This document shows, one piece after another, positions 26,929 to 35,477 of a stretch of DNA of 64,000 nt (the first letter of the stretch is position 1; each line of letters begins with the position of its first letter). The notes under the pieces were generated by a model. It was not told where the DNA came from and did not search any database. It saw only the letters and a program-made list of their open reading frames with translations. A program made the position numbers and the translations under genes. The stretch spans positions 3,161,333 to 3,225,332 of the forward strand of contig NZ_LT745763.1 of assembly GCF_900166595.1 (NCBI RefSeq), in the 5' to 3' direction. The DNA is from Virgibacillus dokdonensis (lineage in GTDB: Bacteria; Bacillota; Bacilli; Bacillales; Amphibacillaceae).

Positions 26929-27930
26929 TCATTCATTTTTTAATATTCCTAGCTCATCCAGTAATTGTTCAGACTCTTCTTTCTGTTCATCTAAAAAATC
27001 TTTGTACTCTTCTCCATACATGAACATTTCATCCCAACCATACTGCTTTCGAATTTCTTTCCATGCTTCTGACTCATTTAATTCTTTAAACTTAGACACA
27101 TAAAAATCTATGGCGTTTTCGTCAGTATCAGGTGGTGCAAAAAAACCTCGCCAATTCACAAAATAGGAGTCAATCCCCTGTTCTTGAACCGTTGGAAATT
27201 CAGAAATAACTTCTCCCTCTAATCGCTCTTCTGAAGTGACTCCAAGCACCTTGATTTTCCCAGCCTTTGCTTGTTCAATGGTTTCCGCAACACCAGTTGA
27301 ATAAACATCAGCACTTCCGTTCAATAAAGCTGTTAATGTTCCTCCATCTTGCTCAGATACATATTTAATTTTTTTAATATCTACTCCAGCTTCCTTGGCA
27401 ATTTTCACAAATTGAATATGATCCATACTCCCAGGAGAAGATGCGCCAATGATTGTAACGGATGAAGGGTCTTTCTTCATATCTTCAAATAAATCGTTTA
27501 AATTCTCCCATTTTGAATCTGCCCTTACTGCAAAAGCACCATAATCAGCAATTACATTGGCAATTGGCGTAAAATCATTATGATCATACTGAGATTGACC
27601 ATTTAATGGCACATCAATAATTGGAGGGGAAGCGATAAACATGTGATGCGGATTTCCTGCTTTCTCAGCTACATAAGCCCAACCAACAGCACCCCCTCCA
27701 CCAGGTTTATTTACTACGCCAATATCTTGCTCTATTATCCCTTCTTCCTCAAATATTTTGGCAGCCATTCTCGCAGTTGTATCCCAGCCACCCCCAGCAC
27801 CAGCAGGAGCGACAACCTCAATCGATTCTTTTGGAGACCATTCCCCACTAACCGCTTTATTATTATTAGAACAAGCGATTAAAGTAACCATGCTTACAAA
27901 CACTAAAATCAAACCCCATTTTTTTCCCAA
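26929..27930 (-). CDS. Tripartite tricarboxylate transporter, TctC lipoprotein
   Basis: Extracytoplasmic solute-binding protein of the Bug/TctC family. I choose the TTG start at 27930 (MGKKWGLILVFVSMVTLIAC) because GAAAGGGTG lies upstream and it begins a clean lipoprotein signal peptide with lipobox TLIAC. Family marks are IEVVAPAGAGGGWDTTARMAA, VNKPGGGGAVGWAYVA and NWRGFFAPPDT. It captures the substrate outside the cell for TctAB. It is the first gene of the tctCBA-asparaginase operon. Confidence 0.9.
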   Translation of the reverse strand: MGKKWGLILVFVSMVTLIACSNNNKAVSGEWSPKESIEVVAPAGAGGGWDTTARMAAKIFEEEGIIEQDIGVVNKPGGGGAVGWAYVAEKAGNPHHMFIASPPIIDVPLNGQSQYDHNDFTPIANVIADYGAFAVRADSKWENLNDLFEDMKKDPSSVTIIGASSPGSMDHIQFVKIAKEAGVDIKKIKYVSEQDGGTLTALLNGSADVYSTGVAETIEQAKAGKIKVLGVTSEERLEGEVISEFPTVQEQGIDSYFVNWRGFFAPPDTDENAIDFYVSKFKELNESEAWKEIRKQYGWDEMFMYGEEYKDFLDEQKEESEQLLDELGILKNE

Positions 27931-28058
27931 CGTAATCACCCTTTCATTTTTGTATAACAAACTCGCCTGTAAGTGCTATTCATAGTAGAATCATTTGTTC
28001 ATAGAGATACAAAAACTATCATGCCTTCACCCAAAAAAGTAGTTGAAAATAGATAATT

Positions 28059-28172
28059 CCCAAAAAGGTCGATTTTTAAAAAATCATATTTTCAAAACAC
28101 CGTATATAGTTGCTTGTTCAATAAATGGAATACTATATGCCGACATGAAATAATCTAATGACCTTTTTGGGG
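28059..28172. promoter_or_regulatory. Spaced inverted repeat upstream of tctC
   Basis: CCCAAAAAGGTC (28059-28070) and GACCTTTTTGGG (28160-28171) are perfect inverted copies about 90 bp apart, in the region upstream of the tct operon. They may be paired regulator-binding sites. No regulator for this operon is adjacent. The rest of 27931-28314 shows no gene. Confidence 0.45.
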
Positions 28173-28314
28173 TAAGAATCAATCAAACTTTTATCGCGCT
28201 ATTGAAACAGTCACTTTTTAGGTGCACTAATCAATTCAAATTTTATTTGACTTGCTAGTAACCCCGTTGTGCATTGCATAATATTCATTTATATATTTCA
28301 ATTTTTATAAGGAA

Positions 28315-28554
28315 TTAGATCACTTCTTTATCATTTTGTTTTTCCTTATCAATAGCATAAAAAATATCTGGAAAAAGTTTTTTTATATCTTCGTTGAAAA
28401 ATAATTCATACTTCACCATTGTATCTCGACCAGGATCAGCATCTCCTTTTTCTATTTTTCTAACATAGATAGTTGAAATACCCAATTCTTTTGCTAATTC
28501 TTGTTGAGTCAATTGATGCTTTTTTCTGAGCTGTGTAAATGCTTTTCGTTCCAT
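28315..28554 (-). CDS. XRE-family HTH regulator, divergent
   Basis: A 79-residue protein that is almost entirely an HTH_3 domain: FTQLRKKHQLTQQELAKELG, then STIYVRKIEKGDADPGRD. It is read away from the plus-strand XRE gene at 28708, with three shared operator sites between them. A decayed copy lies at 18870-18945. Small divergent XRE pairs of this kind resemble phage-type switches; no phage genes are nearby. Confidence 0.83.
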   Translation of the reverse strand: MERKAFTQLRKKHQLTQQELAKELGISTIYVRKIEKGDADPGRDTMVKYELFFNEDIKKLFPDIFYAIDKEKQNDKEVI

Positions 28555-28574
28555 TAACTATTCTCCCTCCATTT

Positions 28575-28669
28575 GATAACTTTTTTATCATTACAAATAC
28601 TATAAAAGATAAACTAATTATCGTCAATGATTTTTAGAAAATTTTATTATCATAGATAAACATTTTATC
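28575..28669. promoter_or_regulatory. Three GATAA-N5-TTATC operators
   Basis: Three 15-bp sites of one pattern: GATAACTTTTTTATC (28575-28589), GATAAACTAATTATC (28608-28622) and GATAAACATTTTATC (28655-28669). They lie between divergent XRE genes, an arrangement expected for shared autoregulation. TATAAT at about 28680 follows the third site and precedes the GTG start of copy 2. Confidence 0.65.
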
Positions 28670-28707
28670 GGTTGTCCGTTATAATAGAGGTAATTTGAGG
28701 TGATCAT

Positions 28708-29052
28708 GTGAAAAAGAACTCTCCTGTATTTGGAAATAGATTGAAATTTCTACGGAAGCAAAGAGATTTAAAACAGGAAGATGTTGCAAAATCTCTGGGT
28801 ATTTCTCGTGCTAGATATTCCCATTACGAGAACAATCATGTAGAGCCAGATATAGAAATGCTTAAAAATTTATCACAATTTTATAATGTAAGTATTGATT
28901 ACTTGGTAGGAAATAGCATTAAAAACAAGAATAAAGATGAAGTTTTAAATATTGATCCAGAATTAGAACTCTGGTACAAAGAATTACCAAGCAATGGAGA
29001 GGAGGATATGCGTCGTCTTAAAAAAATTTGGGATGTTTTTAAAGAGGAATAA
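28708..29052 (+). CDS. XRE-family HTH regulator (copy 2)
   Basis: A 114-residue near-twin of the gene at 19112, differing at a modest number of positions (for example RDLKQEDVAKSLGI against RGLKQEEVAKSLNI). The HTH is at residues about 8-65 and the tail ends LKKIWDVFKEE. It starts with GTG after GAGGTGATCAT. The stop is 186 nt before the hairpin of CRISPR leader 3, and the intervening sequence is also conserved with copy 1. Confidence 0.86.
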   Translation: MKKNSPVFGNRLKFLRKQRDLKQEDVAKSLGISRARYSHYENNHVEPDIEMLKNLSQFYNVSIDYLVGNSIKNKNKDEVLNIDPELELWYKELPSNGEEDMRRLKKIWDVFKEE

Positions 29053-29238
29053 AATTGGTGTTGTAAAGCTTTCTTCATTTTAGAGTGTATAAGAAATTTT
29101 TCTATTGGAGTTTGGTTTCAAAAAGGCGTTCAGAAATTTGCTTTATATAATACGTCAACAGATAACTAAAACTTTCATGACCGCCTTTTGTGTATTCATT
29201 AATTGTTCTAAATACAAAAATTTTTACATAATATACTT

Positions 29239-29408
29239 GGTGCGAACCCCAAGTGCACATAAAAACCCAGGGGGATTCGCACCAAAATCCGCTTGCTTTT
29301 TTGATGATTTTTGTAATAATATTGAAGATAATTAGTAATATTTAAGATTTTCAACCTAAAAATGGACTGTTTTTGATTATTTTTGTTAGTTTTTAGGATA
29401 AAATCGCA
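29239..29408 (+). promoter_or_regulatory. CRISPR leader 3 with conserved hairpin
   Basis: The hairpin at 29239-29283 has perfect outer arms GGTGCGAA/TTCGCACC and an inner CCCC/GGGG pairing. It ends 125 nt before the first repeat. Homology with the orphan leader extends at least 100 nt further upstream (AACTAAA.CTTTCATGACCGC and TTTTTACATAATATACTTGG). Confidence 0.85.
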
Positions 29409-30241
29409 GTCGCACCTTATATAGGTGCGTGGATTGAAATTCTTTTATATCACTCTACATCCACAATAATATTAGGTCGCACCTTATATAGGTGCGTGGA
29501 TTGAAATTGATGGACTTTGACCACTAACAAAAAATCGTTTTTGTCGCACCTTATATAGGTGCGTGGATTGAAATCTTAGATAAAAGATGAATATGTCGTG
29601 CCAAATAAGTCGCACCTTATATAGGTGCGTGGATTGAAATATATCCTCATCAAGATCAAATAATTGATACAATTGTCGCACCTTATATAGGTGCGTGGAT
29701 TGAAATAACAACTTACCGTACATTTCTGTCAGCTGGCCAGTCGGTCGCACCTTATATAGGTGCGTGGATTGAAATAAATTGTGCTCTTACCATTTCTACT
29801 ATTGCAACGTCGTCGCACCTTATATAGGTGCGTGGATTGAAATAATCACTCTATATCCGTAATACCTTGGTGGTGCAAGTCGCACCTTATATAGGTGCAT
29901 GGATTGAAATAAATATCAATTCGTCATGAATAGTCCCCCAAAGCGAGTCGCACCTTATATAGGTGCGTGGATTGAAATGTAGAGATTACAACACCAACGC
30001 ACCAAGTTATTAGTCGCACCTTATATAGGTGCGTGGATTGAAATTTTAATGTTTTCTTTGGCGTTTTCGCATTATATGAGTCGCACCTTATATAGGTGCG
30101 TGGATTGAAATTTGCAATAAACAAAATGAAAACAACTAATCAAGTTGTCGCACCTTATATAGGTGCGTGGATTGAAATAAATATTATGGAATATTTTACT
30201 GATAATGACCTAGTCGCACCTTATATAGGTGCGATGGAAAT
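29409..30241 (+). CRISPR. CRISPR array 3, type I-C-like, 13 repeats
   Basis: Twelve full 32-bp repeats (29409, 29476, 29543 and so on to 30147) plus a shortened terminal repeat at 30213-30241, giving 12 spacers. The repeat starts GTCGCACCTTATATAGG; the loop is TATAT. The repeat at 29879 has GTGCATGG instead of GTGCGTGG. The last repeat has lost bases in its tail (GTGCGATGGAAAT), marking the leader-distal end. No cas genes adjoin. Confidence 0.98.
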
Positions 30242-30479
30242 TACAGCTGGTATAATAGCCATTTTTACCTTAAAATAATTCAGAATTATCCACCATATCC
30301 TTTATTGAAGATGTTTGTAACTTCCCCCTATAAATTTGTAGTTGCCACTAATAAACCAAAGTTTTTAGTGATCAAGTATTAAAAACATACCTATACATAA
30401 TTTGAAAACTTGCAGGTGTTTCTTAGCCATGTATAGAAGTCTACTATAATAAAAGAGTTAAGGGGAAAGGCGAGTTTTA

Positions 30480-30690
30480 TTATTGAGACAAGAACTATAA
30501 CTGGGTTATTTACATTTGTTTTATTAATGTGCATTTCAATGGCGAATATTAAGATTTGAAGCACCAAATTGGAAAGGAACATTTTTTTAAGTTCAATGTT
30601 AGAGGATATCCTGACGGTGATAACGGAAAAGCCGAATTGTATCTAAGCAAGACAACGTATTCTTTAAATTCAGTAAGCACGAGATGGTAT
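30480..30690 (+). pseudogene. Relic of a small secreted protein
   Basis: Plus-strand frames read LFTFVLLMCISMAN, a signal-peptide-like segment, then APNWKGTFF and NVRGYPDGDNGKAELYLSKT in other frames, then a stop. The pieces look like one small secreted protein broken by frameshifts. No family is named. Confidence 0.35.
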
Positions 30691-30738
30691 GATTAATTAT
30701 ACTTGTAGCATAGGCATAACATATTAAGGGGTGATTCA

Positions 30739-30957
30739 TTTGAAAAAGTATGCCAACCTTATACCAGTTTGCTTAGAGAATTGATGAATACGCTCTGCTA
30801 ATTCTCCACGATAAAAAGACTCCCCGTAGCTATCTGCTATTTCCTGTAATGTCGTTTCATGGTTTGGTGCGTACCATATTTCACCTGCTGCAGGTGCTTT
30901 TCCTTTAGGTGCAAAAGTTGTAAACCATTCTTTAAATAAATCATCTGTCAGTTTCCG
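30739..30957 (-). pseudogene. Gamma-glutamyltransferase fragment
   Basis: The minus strand reads FKEWFTTFAPKGKAPAAGEI, then WYAPNHETTLQEIADSYGES and FYRGELAERIHQFSKQTGI. This matches the region of gamma-glutamyltransferases after the N-terminal domain (tL..ia..G...FY.GelA). Only about 70 codons are present, with neither start nor catalytic Thr region, so it is a fragment dropped in opposite orientation between plus-strand remnants. Confidence 0.7.
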
Positions 30958-30972
30958 TTTATAAAAGAGCAA

Positions 30973-31326
30973 GTACCAACATCTGGTGAAATCATTGTAC
31001 ATTCAGATAAATATGAAATGATACCAGGAGATTATGTGTCTAAAGGAGAGCCAGAAATACAGTCTGTAGATACTCCCTCCGTATTGGAACTTTCCGAAGA
31101 ATTTGAAACACTTACGGTCAATAAAAATAGTAGTATAGAAATTATCGTTAAAGAAAATCCATCACTTACTGTTTTTCAGTGGAACGAAGATGAACAAACA
31201 AAAGAAGTTGCTCTTAAAGACAATAAACTAAATGTCCCACAAAAAGAAGGAATTTATATTTATGAAGTGAAAGCCAAGTGGGAAAACGGGGAGGCATCGT
31301 TTATATTTGATGTAGAAGTTAAATGA
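30973..31326 (+). pseudogene. 3' part of an unknown beta-rich protein
   Basis: The frame reads VPTSGEIIVHSDKYEMIPGD and continues open to 31326; an ATG at 31018 could start a 102-residue product but no good ribosome site is seen before it. The sequence is acidic and alternates polar and hydrophobic residues (for example KEGIYIYEVKAKWENGEASF), suggesting a secreted beta-sandwich C-terminal domain. The 5' end appears replaced by the gamma-glutamyltransferase fragment. A TTG start with GGGGTG upstream at about 30739 may be the original beginning. Confidence 0.5.
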
Positions 31327-31466
31327 CCAAGTACTATCATAAAGCAGTAAAAGCAAATATCTTGTTAATAACTCGCACCCGGATAAAAAAACATCTACTA
31401 CTCAACAAAGTTAGATTATTTTTAACAAACAGGAATGACTAGCGAAGGAAAAATATTAGGAAAATT

Positions 31467-31508
31467 TGGCTGTCGCCAATTCTAATAGCGACAACCTTTG
31501 TTTTTCTT
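31467..31508 (+). terminator. Rho-independent terminator
   Basis: GGCTGTCGC pairs with GCGACAACC (one G-U), followed by TTTGTTTTTCTT, on the plus strand after the preceding gene remnant. Confidence 0.65.
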
Positions 31509-31540
31509 ATACTATCATCCACGAATGCTTTCTACAGTTC

Positions 31541-31563
31541 AAAAAACCGCACAAGATGTGCGG
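31541..31563 (-). terminator. Rho-independent terminator of citM
   Basis: On the minus strand CCGCACA-TCT-TGTGCGG is followed by TTTTTT, seven bases after the citM stop. Confidence 0.85.
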
Positions 31564-31569
31564 CATATT

Positions 31570-32901
31570 TTAAACAGTAATTAATCCAATAGCTACGGTG
31601 CTTGCTAAGAGAACAATACTAAGCCCCCATAGCCAAAACAGGGAATAACGAATATGACGTCCCATTTCCAAGCCTGCCAATCCCAGAGCCAACCAGACTG
31701 CTGGTGAAAATGGACTAATAAACGTTCCAACAATATTGCCAACAATCATCGCATAACCAGTAGATAGAGAATCAATCCCAAAGCCAGTTGCAATTTGTTC
31801 GACTACTGGCATTAATGCGAAATAATACGCATCCGTGCTTAACAACAAATCAAATGGAACACCAAAGAATCCGATAATTAAATGAATATACGGCGCAATG
31901 AATGCTGGGATTACTTTGACCACATCTTCTGCAATCGCATTCAACATTCCCGTACCAGTTAAAATCCCTAAGAAGGTTCCAGCTGCTAGTATAATTGTCG
32001 CCATCATTAAGGCATTTGGAGCATGAGCGCGAATGCGATCCATTTGATCTTCCATGTTTGGATAATTTAGCGGTAGCGCTAAGCTTACCCCAATCATAAA
32101 TACAAGCCCTGCTGGGATAATGCCCCATACTAATGTCCCTACAACGGCAACGGCTAATAAAACGTTAAGCCAAAATTTCCAAGCAACAGTTTCTGACGCT
32201 TTGTTTATAGTTTCTGACGTAGCGTCTACGTTGGTTACATCAGGCTCCATAGCTGCCGCCGCTTCTACGGATCCGTATGCTTTCGTAATCCGCCTTTTTT
32301 CCCGATATCCAAGAACAATCGCTAAAGCAATCATAAGTACAAGTCCAATGGCTTGAACAGGTATTAACGGTCTCCATAATTCCGTGACATCCATATTTAA
32401 CACAGAAGCCGACCTGCCCAACGGCCCTGCCCATGGTAACATATTCATAATGCTTGCGCTTCCTGCAATCAATAGCAGAAGTAAATATGGATTCATCTTT
32501 AACTTTTTATAAAGCGGCAACAATGCTGGTATGGTAATAAGAAATGTAGATGCCCCAGACCCATCTAATTGAGCAATGGCAGCAATAAAAACACTACCAA
32601 CACTAATTGCGATGACATTCCCCTGCGATACAGTAATCATCCCTCGAATTAATGGATCAAATAATCCAACATCTTGCATAATACCGAAAAAAAGAATCGC
32701 AAAAATAAACATAATTGCAACATGTACAACATCGGCAATCCCATCATTAAAAAATGTTCCGATGTCTTCTAGACCAAATCCAGCAATGACTGCAGCTATG
32801 ATAGGTGTCAACACTAATGCTATAATTGGCGCCACACGTCCGCTAATTAATAATAGTACAATGATGATAATCGTCAAAAATCCATTGATACTTAAAACTC
32901 C
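31570..32901 (-). CDS. citM: Citrate-metal symporter, CitMHS family
   Basis: A membrane transporter of about 443 residues in the CitMHS family, which imports citrate complexed to divalent metal. The start MGVLSINGFLT at 32901 has AAGGGGGAT 7 nt upstream. Family features are AIMFIFAILFFGIMQDVGLFDP, AIAQLDGSGASTFLITIPALLPLY and a central acidic loop (about residues 210-240) between two six-helix halves. It is preceded by a CitT/CitS-like two-component pair on the same strand, the arrangement that controls citM in B. subtilis. The symbol is based on family and context; metal preference is not readable. Confidence 0.88.
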   Translation of the reverse strand, partial: GVLSINGFLTIIIIVLLLISGRVAPIIALVLTPIIAAVIAGFGLEDIGTFFNDGIADVVHVAIMFIFAILFFGIMQDVGLFDPLIRGMITVSQGNVIAISVGSVFIAAIAQLDGSGASTFLITIPALLPLYKKLKMNPYLLLLLIAGSASIMNMLPWAGPLGRSASVLNMDVTELWRPLIPVQAIGLVLMIALAIVLGYREKRRITKAYGSVEAAAAMEPDVTNVDATSETINKASETVAWKFWLNVLLAVAVVGTLVWGIIPAGLVFMIGVSLALPLNYPNMEDQMDRIRAHAPNALMMATIILAAGTFLGILTGTGMLNAIAEDVVKVIPAFIAPYIHLIIGFFGVPFDLLLSTDAYYFALMPVVEQIATGFGIDSLSTGYAMIVGNIVGTFISPFSPAVWLALGLAGLEMGRHIRYSLFWLWGLSIVLLASTVAIGLITV

Positions 32902-33094
32902 CATGATATCCCCCTTCTGCATAGCAAAGCGGTATGTAAAACCCCAAAGTCACGCAAATGTTATCTTCTAACGTTTTCTCAACTAGTTTTATGAGAAACA
33001 ATGCTTTTCACGATAAAAGTTATCGAAAAGTATTAGATTAGTAATTAAAATATCACGGAATGTAAGCGGTTAAAATATTGTGTCGATAAGTATT

Positions 33095-33835
33095 TTAACT
33101 ATTATTTGTTTCATTTTGTTCATAAGTTTCACAAAGGACATAACGCCTTTCTGGTCTGCCTACATTTCCATACAGCAGTGTTGTCTTAATCTTTTTTAAG
33201 GAAACGAGATACTCTAAGTATCTTCTGGCAGTTGATCGGCTCGTCCCAATTTGTTCACTTAACTCCATAGCTGTAATTCCTTTTACCTTTTTAGTTTGAA
33301 ATAGATTGGTAACTTCATCTAACGTAATTGAATCAATTCCTTTAGGCAACTGACCATGCGTTTTTTTGGTAGGAGAGAAACCCCCAATCTGTCTTTCCAT
33401 CAGATCATCGATTTCATGCTGTTCTAAAACTTCTTTCGACATCAAAAAGCGCCGCCTTTGTTGATACTGCTTCAACATCTTTGTAAACCGCTCTGCATCC
33501 ACAGGCTTAATGATATAATCAATCACGCCACCACGTAGCACTTCCTCAATGACGTTTTTTTCTATCGCAGCGGAGATTACCACAATATCTACTCGTTTAC
33601 AGTGGGTACGCAATTGCCAAAAAAGTTCCAATCCTTCTACATCTGGGATATAGATATCCAATAATATGAGATCTATTTCTGTCCCTGGCTGCCGCAAATA
33701 ATGATAAGCTTCTTCGGCTGTTTTGACACTTTTTACAACCTGATACCCATCTACTTGTTCCACAAATTGTTGATTGATCGCTGCAACGCGAAAATCATCT
33801 TCAATAATTAGTACCTGTATCCCCTGTTTGTCCAT
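33095..33835 (-). CDS. citT: CitT/DctR-type response regulator
   Basis: A 246-residue response regulator. The receiver domain has VLIIEDDFRVAAI with the acidic pocket, phospho-Asp in LILLDIYIPDVEGL (about residue 58) and the conserved Lys in DYIIKPVDAERF. The C-terminal HTH (about 170-235) reads GITAMELSEQIGTSRSTARRYLEYL, typical of the CitB/DctR group. It overlaps the kinase gene by 35 bp and would activate citM when citrate is sensed. Confidence 0.9.
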   Translation of the reverse strand: MDKQGIQVLIIEDDFRVAAINQQFVEQVDGYQVVKSVKTAEEAYHYLRQPGTEIDLILLDIYIPDVEGLELFWQLRTHCKRVDIVVISAAIEKNVIEEVLRGGVIDYIIKPVDAERFTKMLKQYQQRRRFLMSKEVLEQHEIDDLMERQIGGFSPTKKTHGQLPKGIDSITLDEVTNLFQTKKVKGITAMELSEQIGTSRSTARRYLEYLVSLKKIKTTLLYGNVGRPERRYVLCETYEQNETNNS

Positions 33836-35477
33836 GCCTTTCCCATCCCCCTTTCGGCATAATAATGATAAAACGAGCCCCTCCTAATTCGCCTTCTTCC
33901 ACTAAGATTTTTCCTCCTACACGATCTACAAAATGTTTACTTAACGCTAAACCAACACCACGATGGTCGCCATTTTTGGTCGTATAACCTTGTTCAAAAA
34001 TATAATCCATATCCTGATGTGAAAGTCCGCTTCCCGAATCATCCACCTCTACAATGACATCTTCACCAATATCTGTAAATAGAACCGTCATGTTACGATT
34101 CGATTTTGCTTCCTTTTTCACAGACTCGATAGCATTCTCAAGCAAATTACCGACCGCTGTTAAAAACGCCCGTTGCTTTTCTCCAACAAAACTAGTAGAA
34201 AGCTGGCTATCTGGATCAATCGTCATCGTAACGCCAAGTTCGCTAGCTTGATCCCATTTCCCTTGAAGCAACCCTTGAACCATTGGATCAGCTACTTGTT
34301 GCAGTAAAAATCGCGAAAGTGTCCCTTGGGTTTTGTTTTCTTGCTTTATATAAGCGATCGCTTCTTCCTGCTTATCTAGCTGTAACAAACCTAGAATAGT
34401 ATGCAATTTATTAGAAAATTCATGCGTTTGTGCACGTTGGGCATTGGCATATTGTTTCATTTGCGATAACTCTTTTGTAATGCTTTCCAGCTCCGTTTTT
34501 TTACGAAATGTAGTAACCGCCCCAATGATAGTATGTTGATGAAAGATAGGCATTCGGTTCGTCAAAACAATGACATCACCAAGGATCATCTCTTTATTAA
34601 AATGCTTCTCACCTGTTTTCAAAACATCAAATAACCCCGTATGAGGTAAAAATTCATCAACACTTTTCCCTACATACGACCTTCTATCTATTTCTCGCTC
34701 GAATAAAATAGTTTGCGCAGCAACGTTCATCATCATCATTTTCCCTTGGTTATCCACAGCAATAATTCCTTCATGTGTAGACTGTAAAATGGCCTCCTTT
34801 TGCAATAATAGTTGAGTGATTTCCTCAGGCTCCATTCCCGATAATAATTTTTTTAAATAGGTAGCAATCAGAATAGCGCCTATAACCCCTATGAAAAGAA
34901 TACCAAACAGCATTAACCAAACAGATCTGCTTTGCTCCTCAATAATATGTTGCACTTCTTCATTTAAGAAGCCAACCGATACCACACCAATAATTTCTCC
35001 ACGCTTATCTCTAATAGGTGTTTTTCCGCGAATGGATAACCCTAACGATCCTTCACGCTTTGAGATATATGACTGTCCTTCTTCTAAGGCACGAGCATTA
35101 TCCCCACCAACCATTGGCTTTCCAATTTTTTTCGGGTCTGGATGTGCATAACGAATGCCTTCCTTATTTCCTATAACTATAAACTCTGCTCCAATATTTT
35201 GTTGAAGGGGTCCGACAATATTTTCCATGACCGTTTCCGGACGCTCTAACTCAAAAGCATCGCGTACACTTGGCATATTCGCGACACTTTTAGATACGCT
35301 TAACGCCCGCTTTGCTATTTGATCTTCCATCGTTGTTGCTATAAATGAGCGAAGAAACAATCCAAAAATAACAAACATCCCTATAAGCAAGATACTTATA
35401 AGCATGATCATTTTCACCTTTAAACTGAAATATCGTTTATTAGCAATAATATCTTTCTTCTTATGTAGAATAAACAT
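33801..35477 (-). CDS. citS: CitS/DcuS-type sensor histidine kinase
   Basis: A sensor kinase of about 558 residues from MFILHKKKD at 35477; MKKGVKMF at 35495 is an alternative. It has two membrane segments (about residues 20-40 and 185-207) around an extracellular Cache/PAS domain with the ligand motif HPDPKKIGKPMVGGD. A cytoplasmic PAS follows, then the phospho-acceptor His in AQTHEFSNKLHTILGLL, and HATPase motifs LENAIESVKK, DSGSGLS and HRGVGLALSKHFV. This is the CitA/DcuS family that senses citrate or C4-dicarboxylates. It is coupled to citT by overlap. Confidence 0.9.
   Translation of the reverse strand: MFILHKKKDIIANKRYFSLKVKMIMLISILLIGMFVIFGLFLRSFIATTMEDQIAKRALSVSKSVANMPSVRDAFELERPETVMENIVGPLQQNIGAEFIVIGNKEGIRYAHPDPKKIGKPMVGGDNARALEEGQSYISKREGSLGLSIRGKTPIRDKRGEIIGVVSVGFLNEEVQHIIEEQSRSVWLMLFGILFIGVIGAILIATYLKKLLSGMEPEEITQLLLQKEAILQSTHEGIIAVDNQGKMMMMNVAAQTILFEREIDRRSYVGKSVDEFLPHTGLFDVLKTGEKHFNKEMILGDVIVLTNRMPIFHQHTIIGAVTTFRKKTELESITKELSQMKQYANAQRAQTHEFSNKLHTILGLLQLDKQEEAIAYIKQENKTQGTLSRFLLQQVADPMVQGLLQGKWDQASELGVTMTIDPDSQLSTSFVGEKQRAFLTAVGNLLENAIESVKKEAKSNRNMTVLFTDIGEDVIVEVDDSGSGLSHQDMDYIFEQGYTTKNGDHRGVGLALSKHFVDRVGGKILVEEGELGGARFIIIMPKGGWERHGQTGDTGTNY

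Noticed and set aside
28315..29052. Prophage immunity region
   Set aside because: The divergent XRE pair resembles a phage switch, but no integrase, replication or structural phage genes are nearby, and the pair is duplicated with the CRISPR leader instead.
10518..30242. Search for cas genes around the arrays
   Set aside because: None of the genes between the arrays has Cas motifs; they are metabolism, transport and regulator genes. The XRE proteins are too short and of the wrong family to be Cas proteins.
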